Below are positions 7,924-15,518 of a DNA stretch of 38,231 bases, one piece after another. Under the pieces are notes generated by a model. That model made no database searches. It had not been told where the DNA came from and saw only the letters and a list, made by a program, of their open reading frames with translations. The translations under genes were made by a program, and so were the position numbers. Where the stretch lies: assembly GCA_025356395.1 (NCBI GenBank), contig JANXTA010000139.1, positions 1 through 38,231 on the forward strand, in the 5' to 3' direction. Source of the DNA: Betaproteobacteria bacterium. Its GTDB lineage: Bacteria; Pseudomonadota; Gammaproteobacteria; Burkholderiales; Burkholderiaceae_D. Position 1 is the stretch's first letter. Every line of letters begins with the position of its first letter.

Positions 7924-9453
7924 ATGCAACTGAATCGAATGGTCAAGAACCTCGTCCTCGCGGGCGTGCTCGGCGGTGCCGGCTTCGCGCTCGCCAAGAT
8001 CGAGATGCCGATCGTCAATCCCGCCGTCGCGGCCGTCGAAGCGCCGACCGTCCAGCCGATGGTGCCGACCGCGCCCGTGGCCCAGCAGATCTCGTCGCCG
8101 CAAGTCGCGCTGCCCAACTTCACCGGCCTGGTCCAGCGCTACGGCCCGGCCGTGGTCAACATCACGGTCACGCAGCGCGCGACCAAGACCAACGCCAACC
8201 CGCATCGTCAACTGCAGCCCGGCGGCGACGACGAGAGCGACGACGATCCGTTCAGCCAGTTCTTCCGCGGGCTGCCGTTCGGACCCAACGGTCCGCAGCG
8301 CGCGGTGCCTCGCAACGGCATCATCCAGCGTGGCCTCGGCTCGGGCTTCATCGTCAGTCCCGACGGCTACATCATGACCAACGCGCACGTGGTCGACGGC
8401 GCGACCGACGTGCTGGTCAAGCTCACCGATCGTCGCGAGTTCAAGGCCAAGGTCATCGGCAGCGACAAGAAGAGCGACATCGCGGTCATTAAGATCGACG
8501 CCAAGAACCTGCCGGTGGTCTCGGTGGGCAGCGCCGACCGCGTCCAGGTCGGCGAGTGGGTGGTCGCGATCGGCTCGCCGTTCGGTTTCGACAACACCGT
8601 CACGGCCGGCATCGTGTCGGCGAAGGCACGTTCGCTGCCGAGCGACAACTTCACGCCGTTCATCCAGACCGACGTGCCGGTGAACCCGGGCAACTCGGGC
8701 GGACCGCTGTTCAACCTCAGTGGCGAGGTGATCGGCATCAACTCGCAGATCTTTTCGGAGTCGGGTGGCTTCCAGGGCATCTCGTTCGCGATTCCGATCG
8801 ATATTGCGATCAACGTCAAGGACCAGTTGGTCGCGCACGGCAAGGTCACGCGGGCCCGTATCGGCGTCGTGATCCAGGACGTCAACCAGGGCTTCGCCAA
8901 CACCTTCAAGCTGCCGCGTCCGATGGGTGCACTGGTGTCCGATGTCGAGGCAGACGGTCCCGCGTCGAAGGCCGGCCTGAAGTCGGGTGACGTGATCACC
9001 AAGCTCGACGGCAAGGACATCGAGCGCTCGGCCGACCTGCCGGCGCGGGTCGCGACGCTCAAGCCGGGCAGCACGACGCATCTCGAGGTCTATCGCAACG
9101 GCAAGCCGATCGACGTCGCGGTGTCGCTGGGCGAGCTGAAGGATACGGTCGCCGTCGCGAAAGCCGACGAGGCCGAGTCCGGTGGTCGCCTCGGCGTCTC
9201 GGTGCGCCCGCTGCGTCCCGAAGAAGCCAAGCAGCTGGGCGGCGCGAGCAGCAACGGCCTGCTGGTCGAGGAGTCCAGCGGCGCGGCCGCCGAAGCCGGC
9301 ATCCAGGCGGGCGACGTCATTCTGTCGTTCAACGGGCAGTCGGTGCAGTCGGCCGACCAGTTGAAGACGCTGATCGCGAAGGCCGGCGGCAATGCCGCGG
9401 TGCTGATACAGCGCGGCAAGGCCCGGCTGTTCGTGCCGGTGGAACTGGGCTGA
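7924..9453 (+). CDS. Periplasmic HtrA/Do-type serine protease (DegP/DegQ/MucD family)
   Basis: 509 residues. An N-terminal signal/anchor region (about 8-24, LVLAGVLGGAGFALA) directs it to the periplasm. The trypsin-like domain contains the catalytic triad His155 (NAHVVDG), Asp185 (KSDIAVIKI) and Ser258 (GNSGGPLF). Two PDZ domains follow, at about 300-385 (ARIGVVIQDV...GLKSGDVITKLDG) and about 415-505 (GRLGVSVRPL...GIQAGDVILSFNG). It degrades or refolds misfolded envelope proteins. The ribosome-binding site AGGAG precedes the ATG by eight bases. It sits behind an envelope two-component system, with a matching operator in the gap, and ends in a strong terminator. Confidence 0.95.
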   Translation: MQLNRMVKNLVLAGVLGGAGFALAKIEMPIVNPAVAAVEAPTVQPMVPTAPVAQQISSPQVALPNFTGLVQRYGPAVVNITVTQRATKTNANPHRQLQPGGDDESDDDPFSQFFRGLPFGPNGPQRAVPRNGIIQRGLGSGFIVSPDGYIMTNAHVVDGATDVLVKLTDRREFKAKVIGSDKKSDIAVIKIDAKNLPVVSVGSADRVQVGEWVVAIGSPFGFDNTVTAGIVSAKARSLPSDNFTPFIQTDVPVNPGNSGGPLFNLSGEVIGINSQIFSESGGFQGISFAIPIDIAINVKDQLVAHGKVTRARIGVVIQDVNQGFANTFKLPRPMGALVSDVEADGPASKAGLKSGDVITKLDGKDIERSADLPARVATLKPGSTTHLEVYRNGKPIDVAVSLGELKDTVAVAKADEAESGGRLGVSVRPLRPEEAKQLGGASSNGLLVEESSGAAAEAGIQAGDVILSFNGQSVQSADQLKTLIAKAGGNAAVLIQRGKARLFVPVELG

Positions 9454-9471
9454 TCGAGTCTCGCATCAAGG

Positions 9472-9503
9472 GGACGCACGCGGCGACGCGGCGTCCTTTT
9501 TTT
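9472..9503 (+). terminator. Rho-independent terminator after htrA
   Basis: A stem of GGACGC, a bulged A and CGCG pairs with CGCG-GCGTCC around the loop GCGA, a GNRA-type tetraloop, and is followed directly by seven T. It begins 18 bases after the htrA stop and closes the GGDEF-EAL/two-component/htrA stretch. Confidence 0.9.
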
Positions 9504-9542
9504 GCGTCCGGACTAGACTTGGCTTCCATAAGGGAGACGCTC

Positions 9543-9962
9543 ATGAAGAACCACCGATGGCCATTGCTCGCGGGCGCGTTGCTGCTGTGCGCCTCTTCGA
9601 TCGCGAATGCCCAGGCCCCGCTGCCGAAGCCGCAGATACAGGGCGATGTCGCCTTCCTCAATGGCGGCGCCGGCGACGAGGAGGTGCAGTTCATCAAGCA
9701 GGCGATGAAGGACTACACGCTCGCGCTGTCCTTCGCGCGGTCGGTGAGTCCGCGCGCCGAGTACATCGCGAGCGTCGCCATCACGATCAAGGACGGCAAG
9801 GGCACGACCGTGTTCGAGTCGCCTTCGGTCGGTCCCTACCTGCTGGTGAAGCTGCCGGCCGGCAAGTACTCGGTCGTCGCGACCTATCACGACGAGACGC
9901 AGACGCGGCCCGTCTCGGTCGGCAAGTCCGCGGGACCGCTGATGACTTTCGCCTTCAGGTGA
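9543..9962 (+). CDS. Small secreted protein, unknown function
   Basis: 139 residues from the ATG at 9543, which has the ribosome-binding site AGGGAG seven bases before it. Residues 1-22 are a classic signal peptide (MKNHRWPLLAGALLLCASSIANA, cleavage after ANA). The mature part has a beta-rich look, with ASVAITIKDGKGTTVFES and YLLVKLPAGKYSVVATYHDE. This resembles the carboxypeptidase-regulatory-like or transthyretin-like sandwich found in small periplasmic proteins. It lies alone between the htrA terminator and the metX leader. I do not recognise a named family with confidence and assign no function. Confidence 0.75.
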   Translation: MKNHRWPLLAGALLLCASSIANAQAPLPKPQIQGDVAFLNGGAGDEEVQFIKQAMKDYTLALSFARSVSPRAEYIASVAITIKDGKGTTVFESPSVGPYLLVKLPAGKYSVVATYHDETQTRPVSVGKSAGPLMTFAFR

Positions 9963-9972
9963 CCCGCCGCGT

Positions 9973-10001
9973 TTGACGCTCGCAGCGCCATCCGCTACTG
10001 T
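9973..10001 (+). promoter_or_regulatory. Putative sigma-70 promoter of metX
   Basis: TTGACG (9973-9978) and TACTGT (9996-10001) are separated by 17 bases. The -35 matches five of six consensus bases; the -10 keeps the key T, A and final T. A start near 10008 would give a leader of about 170 nucleotides before the metX start codon, which contains the structured element described separately. Confidence 0.45.
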
Positions 10002-10056
10002 CCCGCTCCGATTTCATGCAGCACCGATTTGATGCCGACGATCACGGTTTCAGCTT

Positions 10057-10119
10057 GCGGGCGCTCGGGTCCCGCCTTTCGAGGCGACCCAAATAAATTC
10101 GGCTAAAGCGAGCGACCCG
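10057..10119 (+). promoter_or_regulatory. Structured metX leader, candidate SAM-II-like riboswitch
   Basis: The metX leader can form a pseudoknot: CGCTCG (10062-10067) pairs with CGAGCG (10109-10114). Between them lies a hairpin with arms CGCCT/AGGCG and loop TTCG, extended by GGGT/ACCC. Just before the 3' strand stands ATAAATTCGGCTAAAG. As I recall it, the SAM-II (metA/metX) aptamer has ATAAAT, three bases, then GCTAAA, immediately before the 3' pseudoknot strand. The usual 5' loop (TGATTTG-like) is not in its normal place, so this may be a diverged form or another RNA. An alternative pairing of GCGGG (10057-10061) with CCCGC (10071-10075) is possible. Function is inferred from motif and position. 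Confidence 0.45.
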
Positions 10120-10178
10120 ACCCGACGCGCCCGTTTCTAGTTTCCCTTCCGCCGTCGGTCGTTCCCTGGTCGATCCTC

Positions 10179-11330
10179 TTGGATTCCACGCCTCGCGCGG
10201 CTTCCCGCCTCGTCGTCCCGCAACGCCATGCGTTCGCCGGGCCGCTGCCGTTGCAGAGCGGCGCGAGCCTGGTCGACTACGAACTCGCGGTCGAGACCTA
10301 TGGCACGCTCGACGCCGATCGCTCGAACGCGGTGCTGATCTGCCACGCGCTCAACGCATCGCATCATGTCGCGGGCATCCACGTGCTCGACGATGGCCGC
10401 GAGGACCCCGGCTGGTGGGACAACATGGTCGGCCCGGGCAAGCCGGTCGACACCGACCGCTTCTTCGTCATCGGCGTCAACAACGCGGGCTCGTGCTTCG
10501 GCTCCACCGGACCGTCGTCGATCGATCCGTCGACCGGCCGGCCTTACGGCGCGGCGTTCCCGGTCGTCACCGTCGAGGACTGGGTCGACGCGCAGGCCCG
10601 CTTGGCCGACCGGCTCGGCATCGAGCGCTTCGCCGCCGTGATGGGCGGGTCGCTCGGCGGCATGCAGGCGCTGGCCTGGAGCACGCGCTATCCGGAGCGC
10701 GTCGCGCACTGCATCTCGATCGCCTCGACCGCCAAGCTGTCGGCGCAGAACATCGCCTTCAACGACGTGGCGCGCCAGGCCATCCTCACCGACCCCGACT
10801 TCCACGGCGGCGACTTCTACGCCCACGGCGTCGTGCCGCGCAACGGCCTGCGGGTCGCGCGGATGATCGGTCACATCACGTACCTGTCCGATGACGACAT
10901 GGCCGAGAAATTCGGCCGCACGCTGAAGGCCGACGACCTCGCGTTTGGCTACGGCGCCGAATTCGAGATCGAGAGCTACCTGCGCTACCAGGGCGACAAG
11001 TTCTCCGACTACTTCGACGCCAACTCCTACCTGTTGATCACGAAGGCGCTCGACTATTTCGACCCGGCGGTAGCCTTCGGCGGCTCGCTGACGCAGGCGC
11101 TCGCGGAGGCCACGGCAAGCTTCCTGATCGTGTCGTTCTCGACCGACTGGCGCTTCGCACCCGAGCGCAGCCGCGAGGTCGTCAAGGCGCTGCTCGACAA
11201 CCGCCACCCGGTGACCTACGCCGAGATCGACGCGCCGCACGGCCACGATGCCTTCCTGCTCGACGATCGCCGCTATCACCGGCTGGTCGCCGCCTACTTC
11301 GATCGCATCCACGCCGGGCTCGCGTCATGA
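10179..11330 (+). CDS. metX: Homoserine O-acyltransferase (acetyl- or succinyl-)
   Basis: 383 residues, an alpha/beta-hydrolase-fold enzyme that acylates homoserine, the first committed step of methionine synthesis. Seen: [14 protein letters not shown] (oxyanion region), nucleophile elbow [12 protein letters not shown] with Ser158, the catalytic Asp region in [10 protein letters not shown], and the catalytic His in [12 protein letters not shown]. The family includes acetyl- and succinyl-transferases; beta-proteobacterial MetX are often succinyl-specific, which cannot be decided here. The only start fitting the family N-terminus is the TTG at 10179, with no strong ribosome-binding site. metW follows with an ATGA overlap. 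Confidence 0.94.
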   Translation: MDSTPRAASRLVVPQRHAFAGPLPLQSGASLVDYELAVETYGTLDADRSNAVLICHALNASHHVAGIHVLDDGREDPGWWDNMVGPGKPVDTDRFFVIGVNNAGSCFGSTGPSSIDPSTGRPYGAAFPVVTVEDWVDAQARLADRLGIERFAAVMGGSLGGMQALAWSTRYPERVAHCISIASTAKLSAQNIAFNDVARQAILTDPDFHGGDFYAHGVVPRNGLRVARMIGHITYLSDDDMAEKFGRTLKADDLAFGYGAEFEIESYLRYQGDKFSDYFDANSYLLITKALDYFDPAVAFGGSLTQALAEATASFLIVSFSTDWRFAPERSREVVKALLDNRHPVTYAEIDAPHGHDAFLLDDRRYHRLVAAYFDRIHAGLAS

Positions 11331-11932
11331 GTGCGTCTGCGATGACCCTGCGCCCCGAACTGGCCGCGATCGCCGCGTGGATCGCGCCGGGTTCCTCGGT
11401 CCTCGACCTCGGCTGCGGCGACGGCGCGCTGCTCGCGTGGCTGCAACGCGAAAAGGGCTGTCGCTGCGTCGGCGTCGAGATCGACGACGCCAAGGTCCTG
11501 GCATGTGCGAAGCAGGGCGTCGAGGTGATCCAGCAGAACCTCGAGGACGGCCTCGCGCTGTTCTCCGACGCGTCCTTCGACACCGTGCTGCAGCTCGAGA
11601 CGCTGCAGATGGTGGTGCACACCGAAGGCATCCTGCGCGAACTCGGCCGGGTCGGTCGCGAGAGCATCGTCAGCTTCCCGAACTTTGCCTTCTGGACCCA
11701 TCGCCTCGCGATCCTGCAGGGCCGCATGCCGGTCTCGAAGTCGCTGCCCTACGAGTGGTACGACACGCCGAACCTGCGCTTCGCGACCTTCGCGGATTTC
11801 CTCCAGCTCGCGACCCGCAGCGGCTTCACGCTGCGCGACCGTTTCGCGTTGCGCGGCGGTCGCGTCGTCCGCTTCCTGCCCAATCTGTTCGGCAACGTCG
11901 CGGTGTTTCGTCTCGCAGGCAATCCGCGCTGA
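11327..11932 (+). CDS. metW: Methionine biosynthesis protein MetW (methyltransferase-like)
   Basis: 201 residues. The class I methyltransferase SAM-binding motif [15 protein letters not shown] lies near residue 25-40, followed by [25 protein letters not shown] and [10 protein letters not shown]. The C-terminal half has the MetW-typical [26 protein letters not shown] and [13 protein letters not shown]. MetW is the conserved partner of MetX and supports its acyltransferase activity in studied species. Start and stop overlap as ATGA with metX, so the two are a translationally coupled pair. Confidence 0.94.
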   Translation: MSASAMTLRPELAAIAAWIAPGSSVLDLGCGDGALLAWLQREKGCRCVGVEIDDAKVLACAKQGVEVIQQNLEDGLALFSDASFDTVLQLETLQMVVHTEGILRELGRVGRESIVSFPNFAFWTHRLAILQGRMPVSKSLPYEWYDTPNLRFATFADFLQLATRSGFTLRDRFALRGGRVVRFLPNLFGNVAVFRLAGNPR

Positions 11933-12058
11933 CCGGGTCGGGGTTGTATCCGCGAAACACGCGGCTGTAACGCGATGCAAGCGGCGGCAAGCGCAGCGCT
12001 GTCCTTCGCTACACTGACACACCCCGTACGCACGACCCACTCCCTCGCTTCGCCGCCC

Positions 12059-13153
12059 ATGCCTGCCGCCAGACATTTCTCCGAGAACTACGCCGAGGCA
12101 CGCACGCGCTTCACCGACGCGGCAGCGCGTACCGGCGCGCCCCTCGAGACTTTCGAGAATCCCGTCGGCCTCGGGCCGACCGGCGAGACGCTCGCCACCG
12201 ACGTCGCGTTGTTCGGTCCCGCGGACGCAACGAAGCTGCTGGTCCTGATCGCCGGCACGCACGGCGTCGAAGGCTTCGCCGGTTCGGGCGTCCAGGTCAC
12301 GATGATGGAGAGCCTGCGCTTCTCGGCCCTGCCGGCGCGCACCGCCGTGCTGCTGGTCCACGCCATCAACCCCTACGGCTTCGCGTGGTTGCGGCGGGTC
12401 AACGAGGACAACGTCGATCTGAACCGCAACTCGATCGACTTCCGCCATCTGCCGCCAGCTTCCGAAGACTTCGTGCGCCTCGCCCCGCATCTCGTGCCGC
12501 ACGTGTGGGCCGAGCTCGCGCCGGCCGAACTCGCGATCAGGGCCTTCATCGGTGCGCACGGCTTCCGCCGTTTCCAGGAGGTCGTCACGGCCGGTCAGTA
12601 CTCGCATCCGGCAGGGCTCTTCTACGGCGGTGACGGCCCGACCTGGTCGACGCGTACCTTCAAGGACATCGTGACGCGCTACGGCAAGGGCAAGGAAAGC
12701 ATCGCGCTGATCGACCTCCACACCGGTCTCGGCCCGTCGGGCTACGGCGAGCCGATCTACACCGGCGACAGCGACGTGGAGGCCGCGCGCGTGCGTGAAT
12801 GGTACGGACCCGACGTCACCGCGATCTACGCGGGCAACTCCAGCTCGGTGATCGTCAACGGTCCGATGATCAACGCGGTGGCGGGCTTCTTCGAAGGCGA
12901 CGCGAAGAAGCCGGAAATCACGACCCTCGGGCTGGAGTTCGGCACGGTGCCCGAGGAGATCGTGCTCGACGTGCTGCGTGCCGAAGCCTGGATGCACGCG
13001 CACGGCGACATCAACTTCGACACGCCGGTTGGCCGCGCGATCAAGCGCCGCTTCCGCGATGCCTTCTACGTCGACACCGATGCGTGGAAGCGCAGCGTCG
13101 TCGAGCGGTCCATGGAGATGACGGGGCAGGCGCTCGCCGGGCTGGCGAGCTGA
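12059..13153 (+). CDS. DUF2817 / M14-like zinc carboxypeptidase
   Basis: 364 residues from the ATG at 12059. M14-type signatures: the zinc ligands His68 and Glu71 in GTHGVEGFAG, a third likely ligand His221 in ALIDLHTGLG, the substrate-binding NVDLNRNSIDF with Arg123, and the likely catalytic Glu293 in TLGLEFGTVP. No signal peptide is seen, so it is probably cytosolic. This matches the DUF2817 family of predicted peptidases, whose substrate is not known to me. It faces the same way as the AmpG-like transporter that follows 50 bases later. A link to muropeptide use is conceivable but unsupported beyond position. Confidence 0.82.
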   Translation: MPAARHFSENYAEARTRFTDAAARTGAPLETFENPVGLGPTGETLATDVALFGPADATKLLVLIAGTHGVEGFAGSGVQVTMMESLRFSALPARTAVLLVHAINPYGFAWLRRVNEDNVDLNRNSIDFRHLPPASEDFVRLAPHLVPHVWAELAPAELAIRAFIGAHGFRRFQEVVTAGQYSHPAGLFYGGDGPTWSTRTFKDIVTRYGKGKESIALIDLHTGLGPSGYGEPIYTGDSDVEAARVREWYGPDVTAIYAGNSSSVIVNGPMINAVAGFFEGDAKKPEITTLGLEFGTVPEEIVLDVLRAEAWMHAHGDINFDTPVGRAIKRRFRDAFYVDTDAWKRSVVERSMEMTGQALAGLAS

Positions 13154-13172
13154 TCCGCTTCGTACCTTCTCG

Positions 13173-13196
13173 TCGTTCCCGCAAACGCGGGAACGA
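13173..13196 (+). repeat. Perfect 10-bp hairpin (REP-like) before ampG
   Basis: TCGTTCCCGC, loop AAAC, then GCGGGAACGA: the arms match perfectly. Short palindromes of this CGTTCCCGC/GCGGGAACG type are common dispersed intergenic repeats in proteobacteria. It ends seven bases before the ampG ATG, so a folded mRNA would cover the initiation region. There is no T tract. Confidence 0.75.
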
Positions 13197-13203
13197 TGGA
13201 TTC

Positions 13204-14490
13204 ATGAGCCCGGACCCTTCGACGACGGCGACCGGCTGGCGGGCCTGGTTCAACCGGCGCATGGCGATCTGCGTCTTCCTCGGCTTCACGTCGGGCCTGC
13301 CGCTATACATCCTACTCAGCCTGCTGCAGGCGTGGCTCAAGACCGAAGGCGTCTCGCTGCGCGACATCGGGCTCTTCGCGCTGATCCAGTTCCCCTACAC
13401 GTGGAAGTTCATCTGGGCGCCACTGATCGATCGCTATCGACTGCCCGGCCTGTCGTGGCTCGGTCGACGGCGCGGCTGGATGCTGGCTACGCAGGTCGTC
13501 GTGATGGGGCTCGTCGTGGCGATCGGCCTGCGCGATCCGAAGAGCGACCTGACCACCATCGCCATCCTCTGCGCGGCGCTGGCGTTCTTCTCCGCGAGCC
13601 TCGACATCGTGATCGACGCCTTCCGTCGCGAGATCCTGCCCGACGCCGAGCTCGGCCTCGGCACCGCGATCTACGTCAACGCCTACAAGCTCGCGGGGCT
13701 GATTCCCGGCTCGCTGTCGCTGATCCTCGCCGACCACCTGCCGTGGGACGCGGTGTTCGCGATCACGGCCGCCTTCATGCTGCCGGGCATCGTGCTGGTG
13801 TTTGTGGTCGACGAGCCGCACACGCAAGGCACGCCGCCCAGGTCGCTGCGCGATGCGGTCGTGCTGCCGTTCGCCGAGTTCATCTCGCGCGACGGCTGGT
13901 CGCAGGCGCTGCTGGTCCTGCTGTTCATCTTTCTCTACAAGATCGGTGACTCGATGGCCACCGCGCTGTCCACCGCGTTCTATCTTGACATCGGGTTCAG
14001 CAAGACCGAGATCGGCCTGATCGCAAAGAACGTCGGGCTGTGGGCGAGCGTCGCGGGTGGCCTCATCGGGGGCGCGTGGATCATGAAGGTCGGCATCAAC
14101 AAGGGGCTGTGGATCTTCGGCGTGCTGCAACTGGTCGCGGTGTTCGGCTTCGCGTGGCTCGCGAAGGTCGGGCCCGATCGCGTGGTGCTGGCCTTCGCGA
14201 TCGGCTTCGAGGCGTTCGCGAGCGTGGGGCTCGGCACCGCGGCGTTCACGGCCTTCATCGCGCGCACGACCGACCCGCGCTTCACCGCGACCCAGTTCGC
14301 GCTGTTCACCAGTCTCGCGGTCGTGCCGCGCACCTTCGCAAACGCGGGCGCGGGCTTCATCGTCGAAGGCGCGGGCTGGTTCGACTTCTTCCTGATCTGC
14401 GGCGCGCTCGGGCTGCCCGGCCTGCTGCTGTTGCCGAAGGTCGCGCCGTGGCGGGAGGATGACAGCCCGCCGAAGAAGGAGACGCCATGA
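13204..14490 (+). CDS. ampG: AmpG-like muropeptide permease (MFS)
   Basis: 428 residues from the ATG at 13204, with about 12 hydrophobic segments. The N-terminal motif RRMAICVFLGFTSGLPLYIL and the following WLKTEGVSLRDIGLFALIQFPYTWKFIWAPLIDRY are hallmarks of AmpG. Further on are FFSASLDIVIDAFRREIL and, near the end, TATQFALFTSLAVVPRTFANAGAGFI. AmpG brings anhydromuropeptides from the periplasm into the cytosol for cell-wall recycling and can influence ampC-type beta-lactamase induction. A perfect hairpin covers the initiation region. The stop overlaps the ATG of the decayed M48 gene (ATGA), showing that the two were once coupled. Confidence 0.88.
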   Translation: MSPDPSTTATGWRAWFNRRMAICVFLGFTSGLPLYILLSLLQAWLKTEGVSLRDIGLFALIQFPYTWKFIWAPLIDRYRLPGLSWLGRRRGWMLATQVVVMGLVVAIGLRDPKSDLTTIAILCAALAFFSASLDIVIDAFRREILPDAELGLGTAIYVNAYKLAGLIPGSLSLILADHLPWDAVFAITAAFMLPGIVLVFVVDEPHTQGTPPRSLRDAVVLPFAEFISRDGWSQALLVLLFIFLYKIGDSMATALSTAFYLDIGFSKTEIGLIAKNVGLWASVAGGLIGGAWIMKVGINKGLWIFGVLQLVAVFGFAWLAKVGPDRVVLAFAIGFEAFASVGLGTAAFTAFIARTTDPRFTATQFALFTSLAVVPRTFANAGAGFIVEGAGWFDFFLICGALGLPGLLLLPKVAPWREDDSPPKKETP

Positions 14491-14931
14491 AGGGCCTGAT
14501 GAAAGGATCGTCGTCCTCGCCGCGGCGACGACCTGCGTTCCCGCCCAGTCGCTCAACGTCCAGCTCGAGCAGCAGGCCAGTCAGCAATATCGCCAGCTGC
14601 TCGACCAGGCGCATGCGAAGGGTGCGCTCGCGACCGACGGCAACGCGGACCTGCAGCGGCTGCGGCGCATCCAGCAGCGCATCCTGCCGTTCACGTATGC
14701 CGTGAATCCACGGGCGCAGCAGTGGCAGTGGGAGGTCAACCTGCTCGGCAGCACGCAGGTCAACAAGTTCTGCATGCCGGGCGGCAAGATCGCGTTCTAC
14801 AGCGCGATCATCACGAAGCTGAAGCTGAGCGACGACGAGATCGCCATCGTGATGGGCCACGAGATCACGCATGTGCTGAAGGAGCACGGCGTCGAGCAGA
14901 CCCGCAACCAGTTCTGCGGCGAGCTCGCGGC
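14487..14931 (+). pseudogene. M48 family metalloprotease, frameshifted and truncated
   Basis: The ATG at 14487 (or 14499) runs into the wrong frame. A one-base loss near 14505 separates MK from a signal-peptide-like IVVLAAATTCVPAQS and a mature M48 domain. That domain contains KFCMPGGKIAFYSAI and the zinc motif MGHEITHVLKEHG (HExxH), typical of LoiP/YcaL-like periplasmic proteases. The protease sequence ends at about 14931, shortly after HExxH, so the third zinc ligand and the C-terminal ~90 residues are gone. What follows is the tail of a glyoxalase-like protein in another frame. The gene cannot give an active protease. Confidence 0.82.
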
Positions 14932-15131
14932 GCGGGCCCGGTCCACACCGCATTCGCCGCGAAGACCCGCGACCAGGTCCTGCAATTCCATTCGGCGGCG
15001 CTCGCCGCTGTCGCCAGGGACGACGGCGCGCCCGGCCCGCGACCGCAGTACACGCCACCTACTACGGCGCGTTCGTCATCGACCCGCACGGCAACAACGT
15101 CGAAGCGGTGTGTCACGCGGCGGGGGAGTAG
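14932..15131 (+). pseudogene. VOC/glyoxalase-fold protein, 3' remnant
   Basis: From 14932 the frame reads GPVHTAFAAKTRDQVLQFH, then ALAAVARDDGAPGPRPQY. After a one-base shift near 15052 it continues ATYYGAFVIDPHGNNVEAV and stops at 15129-15131. This is the familiar C-terminal half of small VOC (glyoxalase/bleomycin-resistance-like) proteins, with the metal-ligand region near HTAF and the DPHGNNVEAV ending. The N-terminal half is absent; the M48 remnant is joined directly to it. It appears to be a deletion scar followed by further decay. No functional product is expected. Confidence 0.78.
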
Positions 15132-15183
15132 TCGTCATCTCGTTCGAGATCGATGCTCCTGGGGCTCGGTTCCCTCTCCCGCT

Positions 15184-15200
15184 GGGGAAGGAGCTTCCCC
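15184..15200 (+). repeat. Short GC hairpin between two pseudogenes
   Basis: GGGGAAG, loop GAG, CTTCCCC: a perfect seven-base stem in the 111-base stretch between the VOC remnant and the antitoxin remnant. No other gene is visible in that stretch. Confidence 0.4.
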
Positions 15201-15242
15201 ATCCTGCTCGTCGAATCCCCGTGGACCCCGCGAAGCAAACGT

Positions 15243-15466
15243 TCACATCGCGAGGATGCGGCGGTTGACGTCTTCCCAGGCAACCGTTGACTCCTGGCCG
15301 GAGATAAGGCGCTCGTAGCGTTGCCGCATTTCCCGGCGCCAGGCCTCAGTCGCCCATCTTCGGCCGGCATCTCCAGACTTTCGAGCAATGCGTCCGCCAA
15401 TGCCGACCGTTGCTCCGGGTCGAGGCCGAGTGCGTCCTGCGGTAGCGATAGGGTTCGTGTGTTCAT
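15243..15466 (-). pseudogene. Addiction-module antitoxin (RelB/ParD-like), frameshifted, no toxin
   Basis: On the minus strand from the ATG at 15466 the frame reads MNTRTLSLPQDALGLDPEQR and then SALADALLESLEMPAE. After a one-base shift near 15355 it continues as WATEAWRREMRQRYERL, ISGQESTVAW and EDVNRRILAM, ending in TGA at 15243. Together this is the ~75-residue profile of the putative addiction module component family (unstable antitoxin). Such genes are normally followed by a ParE/RelE toxin. Here the downstream side holds only the VOC remnant, so the toxin is lost. Without the shift the frame runs on in unrelated low-complexity residues. Confidence 0.75.
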
Positions 15467-15518
15467 CGAAGAAGATTGGCAGTTGAGGCTTCGCGGTGGA
15501 TCGTTGGATTGACCTGCC

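Noticed and set aside
11944-11971. TTGTAT-N16-TGTAAC promoter or CCGCG-AAACA-CGCGG terminator after metW
   Set aside because: Both readings are weak: the promoter boxes match poorly, and the five-base stem has no T run. Neither is good enough to list. I otherwise see nothing in 11933-12058.
14932-15131. M48 frame continuing into a longer chimeric protein ending at 15268
   Set aside because: After 14931 that frame is Arg/Ser/Pro-rich noise, while another frame shows VOC family residues. Treated as two remnants, not one fusion protein.
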